This document shows positions 61,996 through 64,000 of a DNA stretch of 64,000 bases, in pieces. Source of the DNA: Trichobilharzia regenti (taxonomy: Eukaryota > Platyhelminthes > Trematoda > Strigeidida > Schistosomatidae); the NCBI GenBank assembly GCA_944472135.2, contig OX235267.1:16227452-16291451 (forward strand). Direction: 5' to 3'. The stretch's first letter is position 1. Every line of letters starts with the position of its first letter. Under the pieces are notes generated by a model. The model was given only the letters and a program-made list of their open reading frames with translations, was not told the origin of the DNA and searched no databases. The position numbers and the translations under genes are program-made.

Positions 61996-62800
61996 ACCGG
62001 TTAGAAGACTAGCGAGTTAGTAAACTAGGTGAGGTTAAAGTACATCACTTGTAGTTTCGTACTTCAGTGCTCAGTCTCCAGTTGTTCGGAATGATTTTAG
62101 CTTCACCTTGAAGGTTCCTTGAACTAAATGATAATCTAGGCCCTCGTCTGCTTCTATTTTCGACTATGTGCCCAACAGTCTATCTGCATCTACACTTCCT
62201 TGAGAAGCCATGTGATTAAGTCTATCTGGTTTGTGGTATGTCCGCCAGGCTAACTCCATGTTACTTCGTGTATATCCTTACGTTTGTACACACTACCTCC
62301 AATTATCAAATCATTGACAGCGTGGGTGTCTGTGAATAATTCTCCGTTCTCATGCATTTCGTGGAGCCAGAGCCTCTCGACCCATGATGAGTTCTCTTCC
62401 TGTACTATCTGCTCCAAGTTCGGCTGGTATTCATGCCGCCCATGAGGATTTTGATGTCACCATTCGGGATGTTGTCCACTACTGTTTGAAGCCGTCGATA
62501 AAACTCTTCCTTCTTCTTTTGTTCTGCGTTATTTGTAGTGCTGTGCGCAGCGATGGATAATTGTCACCTTCCTTCCTTCCTTTTGAGGTGAATCTTGCTG
62601 TTATGATCCTGGAGGAGAAAATTGGTACCTACTGTATTAGGGCTCTGGCTGGCACTGATGATAGCATGATAGCTACTCACTGCCTCAGTGTGCTCGTGGT
62701 TGTATTCTGGATAACCAGACCACAATAGATTACTGATTTCCAGTTGACAACGAAAACCGAAATCCCGAATGCGATTGAGTTATTGAAGTCTAGTCGGTAA
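61996..62800 (-). pseudogene. RTE-type LINE endonuclease domain, inverted 5' part
   Basis: The minus strand reads EQKKKEEFYRRLQTVVDNIP then NGDIKILMGGMN (about 62540-62430), and ENGELFTDTHAVNDLIIGGS then VYKRKDIHEVTW (about 62375-62265), then DYHLVQGTFKVKLKS. These are central and C-terminal parts of an apurinic-type endonuclease domain (GDFN-like, ENG..F, the IGG.VF.HK..H..TW motif). It is frame-broken and oriented opposite to the RT part that begins at about 62810. Confidence 0.75.
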
Positions 62801-62804
62801 GGCA

Positions 62805-64000
62805 GGAGGGCCACCCAAAATTCCCCCATCCTGAAGCTTTAGAAACAAACCCGGAAACTACCGCAGATGTTCTCCCGCCATTATTGCATAAGGGGAACGT
62901 GACTACCTATCGGAGGAAAGGCTACCTTGCTAAGCTACCAAAGAAGGACGATTTACGCCCAATTCTGCAAGAACTGACTGACATGGAATAATGCTGTTGT
63001 CCACGCCAATGAATTAATATGTCGAGTCATACTCGAGATGCACTGGATACAGAAATCCGCCATCCTACCGGAACAAGCTGGATTCAGGACAGGAAAACCA
63101 TATGCTCGTCATATTGAAACTCTACCCATCGTGTCATAGAACAAAGCATAGAATGTCAGTCAAACATGTACCTTGACTCCATAGACTTCGGAAAGGCCTT
63201 CGACAGACAACGTTGACCGAGACGTAATTTGAAAACTACTTCAACACCATGGCGTTAAGTGCCCAAATCTTTATCAACCTGATCCAACGCCTGCAACGTA
63301 TTAGTCAGGTGATCCACTTTGAGAAGCTCGGCGAAGCTTGACACTGAAATGAATATAGAATGGAGTAAGACAAGGCTGGCTTCCTGCTCATTATCACTGA
63401 TGAAATTCTTAACTATGTTAGACTAGATTATGCGTCAGACTATGCATGGGGAGTGAGGGAGAAGACAGGAATACTTTGGACCGACAAGAAAACTCCTGAA
63501 GGTTTGTCTTCCGTGTGGACATGATTTATGTTTAATGTCACATAAACTCGAAGACTTGCAGGCAGGCGGAAACCAAAAATTTGGCTGAATAGGCAGTCAG
63601 TCAGCGAAGACAAGAATGACTCCAGGTAAACACCGAGAAGGTGGAGACGGAGGTGTTGAAGATAATCCAACAGCAAGAACAGCAACAACCAGCATCAATC
63701 CCCATCAACGGGAGAGGTTTGATAGAGGTTACTTCCTGCCTTCACTTATCTAGGAAGCATTGTTTCAACTACAGACGGAACAGATGAAGATGTCGAAACC
63801 AGCCAGTCAGAATCGGAAGGGTTAGATATGCCTCCATCAACCTGAAACCAGCTTGAAAACCTTCTTCACTCACTCAGCCAGCCAGCATGAAGAGCAAAGT
63901 TCAAATTCTCTTCAACACAAATATGAAGTCGGTCAGTCGGTCAGTCGGTCAGCCATTTCTTCTGATATATGGGTCAACATCTTGCACTGCGTGTAAGTCA
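62805..64000 (+). pseudogene. RTE-type LINE RT domain, cut by the window edge
   Basis: In order: PEALETNPETTADVLPPLLH, YRRKGYLAKLPKKDDL, ILPEQAGFRTGKPYARHIET, then a palm remnant (TSERPSTDNVDRDV), then NGVRQGW and C-terminal pieces to the right edge. Shifted frames throughout. Confidence 0.75.

Overview
This window looks like repeat-rich nuclear DNA of a blood fluke (Schistosomatidae, most likely Schistosoma). The evidence is an AT-rich eukaryotic sequence with spliced coding exons, SM-alpha-type tRNA-derived repeats carrying hammerhead ribozyme (HHR) motifs, many decayed RTE/SR2-like non-LTR retrotransposons, and many Penelope-like elements (PLEs) recognised by YGLPKIHK-type reverse transcriptase motifs and GIY-YIG endonuclease tails. 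No bacterial-type gene, operon or CRISPR array is present. The species is not determined.

The only host gene I can support is on the minus strand: the last two coding exons of a calumenin/reticulocalbin-type (CREC) ER calcium-binding protein, at 57831-57941 and 50801-50973. Their phases match, each holds a canonical EF-hand loop, and the protein ends in KDEL. The 6.9-kb intron between them is filled with transposable elements. Earlier exons were not found and probably lie beyond the right edge.

Layout. 1-6.7 kb: decayed PLE and RTE pieces. 6.7-8.5 kb: SINE clusters, including a head-to-head composite with a perfect 13-bp target-site duplication (TSD). 8.7-12.8 kb: LINE remnants forming a large inverted repeat (arms about 0.75 kb), then an RTE split by a solo LTR. 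13-26 kb: alternating RTE, PLE and SINE fragments with low-complexity DNA around 22-24 kb. 26.6-28.4 kb: a CR1/Jockey-like LINE split by a solo LTR. 28.4-45 kb: PLE fragments, often as opposed pairs, with SINEs and solo LTRs. 45.3-47.3 kb: a fairly complete PLE split by a 542-bp HHR-bearing composite with a 12-bp TSD. 48-50.6 kb: PLE tail and RTE. 50.8-57.9 kb: the CREC gene 3' end with RTEs, a 0.92-kb (GGTA)n array and an LTR containing a 401-bp composite with two opposed hammerheads. 58-64 kb: PLE, SINE and SM-alpha copies, then an RTE whose endonuclease part is inverted relative to its RT part.

The most interesting theme is the small HHR-bearing retroposons. At least three sequence families occur as head-to-head or head-to-tail partial dimers of a roughly 365-395-bp monomer. 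Three head-to-head composites have recognisable TSDs of 11-13 bp, so each composite behaved as one insertion. This suggests mobilisation through multimeric or circular RNA, with PLE- or LINE-encoded enzymes as possible helpers. That mechanism is inference. Family letters A to F below are labels for this window only, and boundaries of old repeats are approximate because they were judged by eye.
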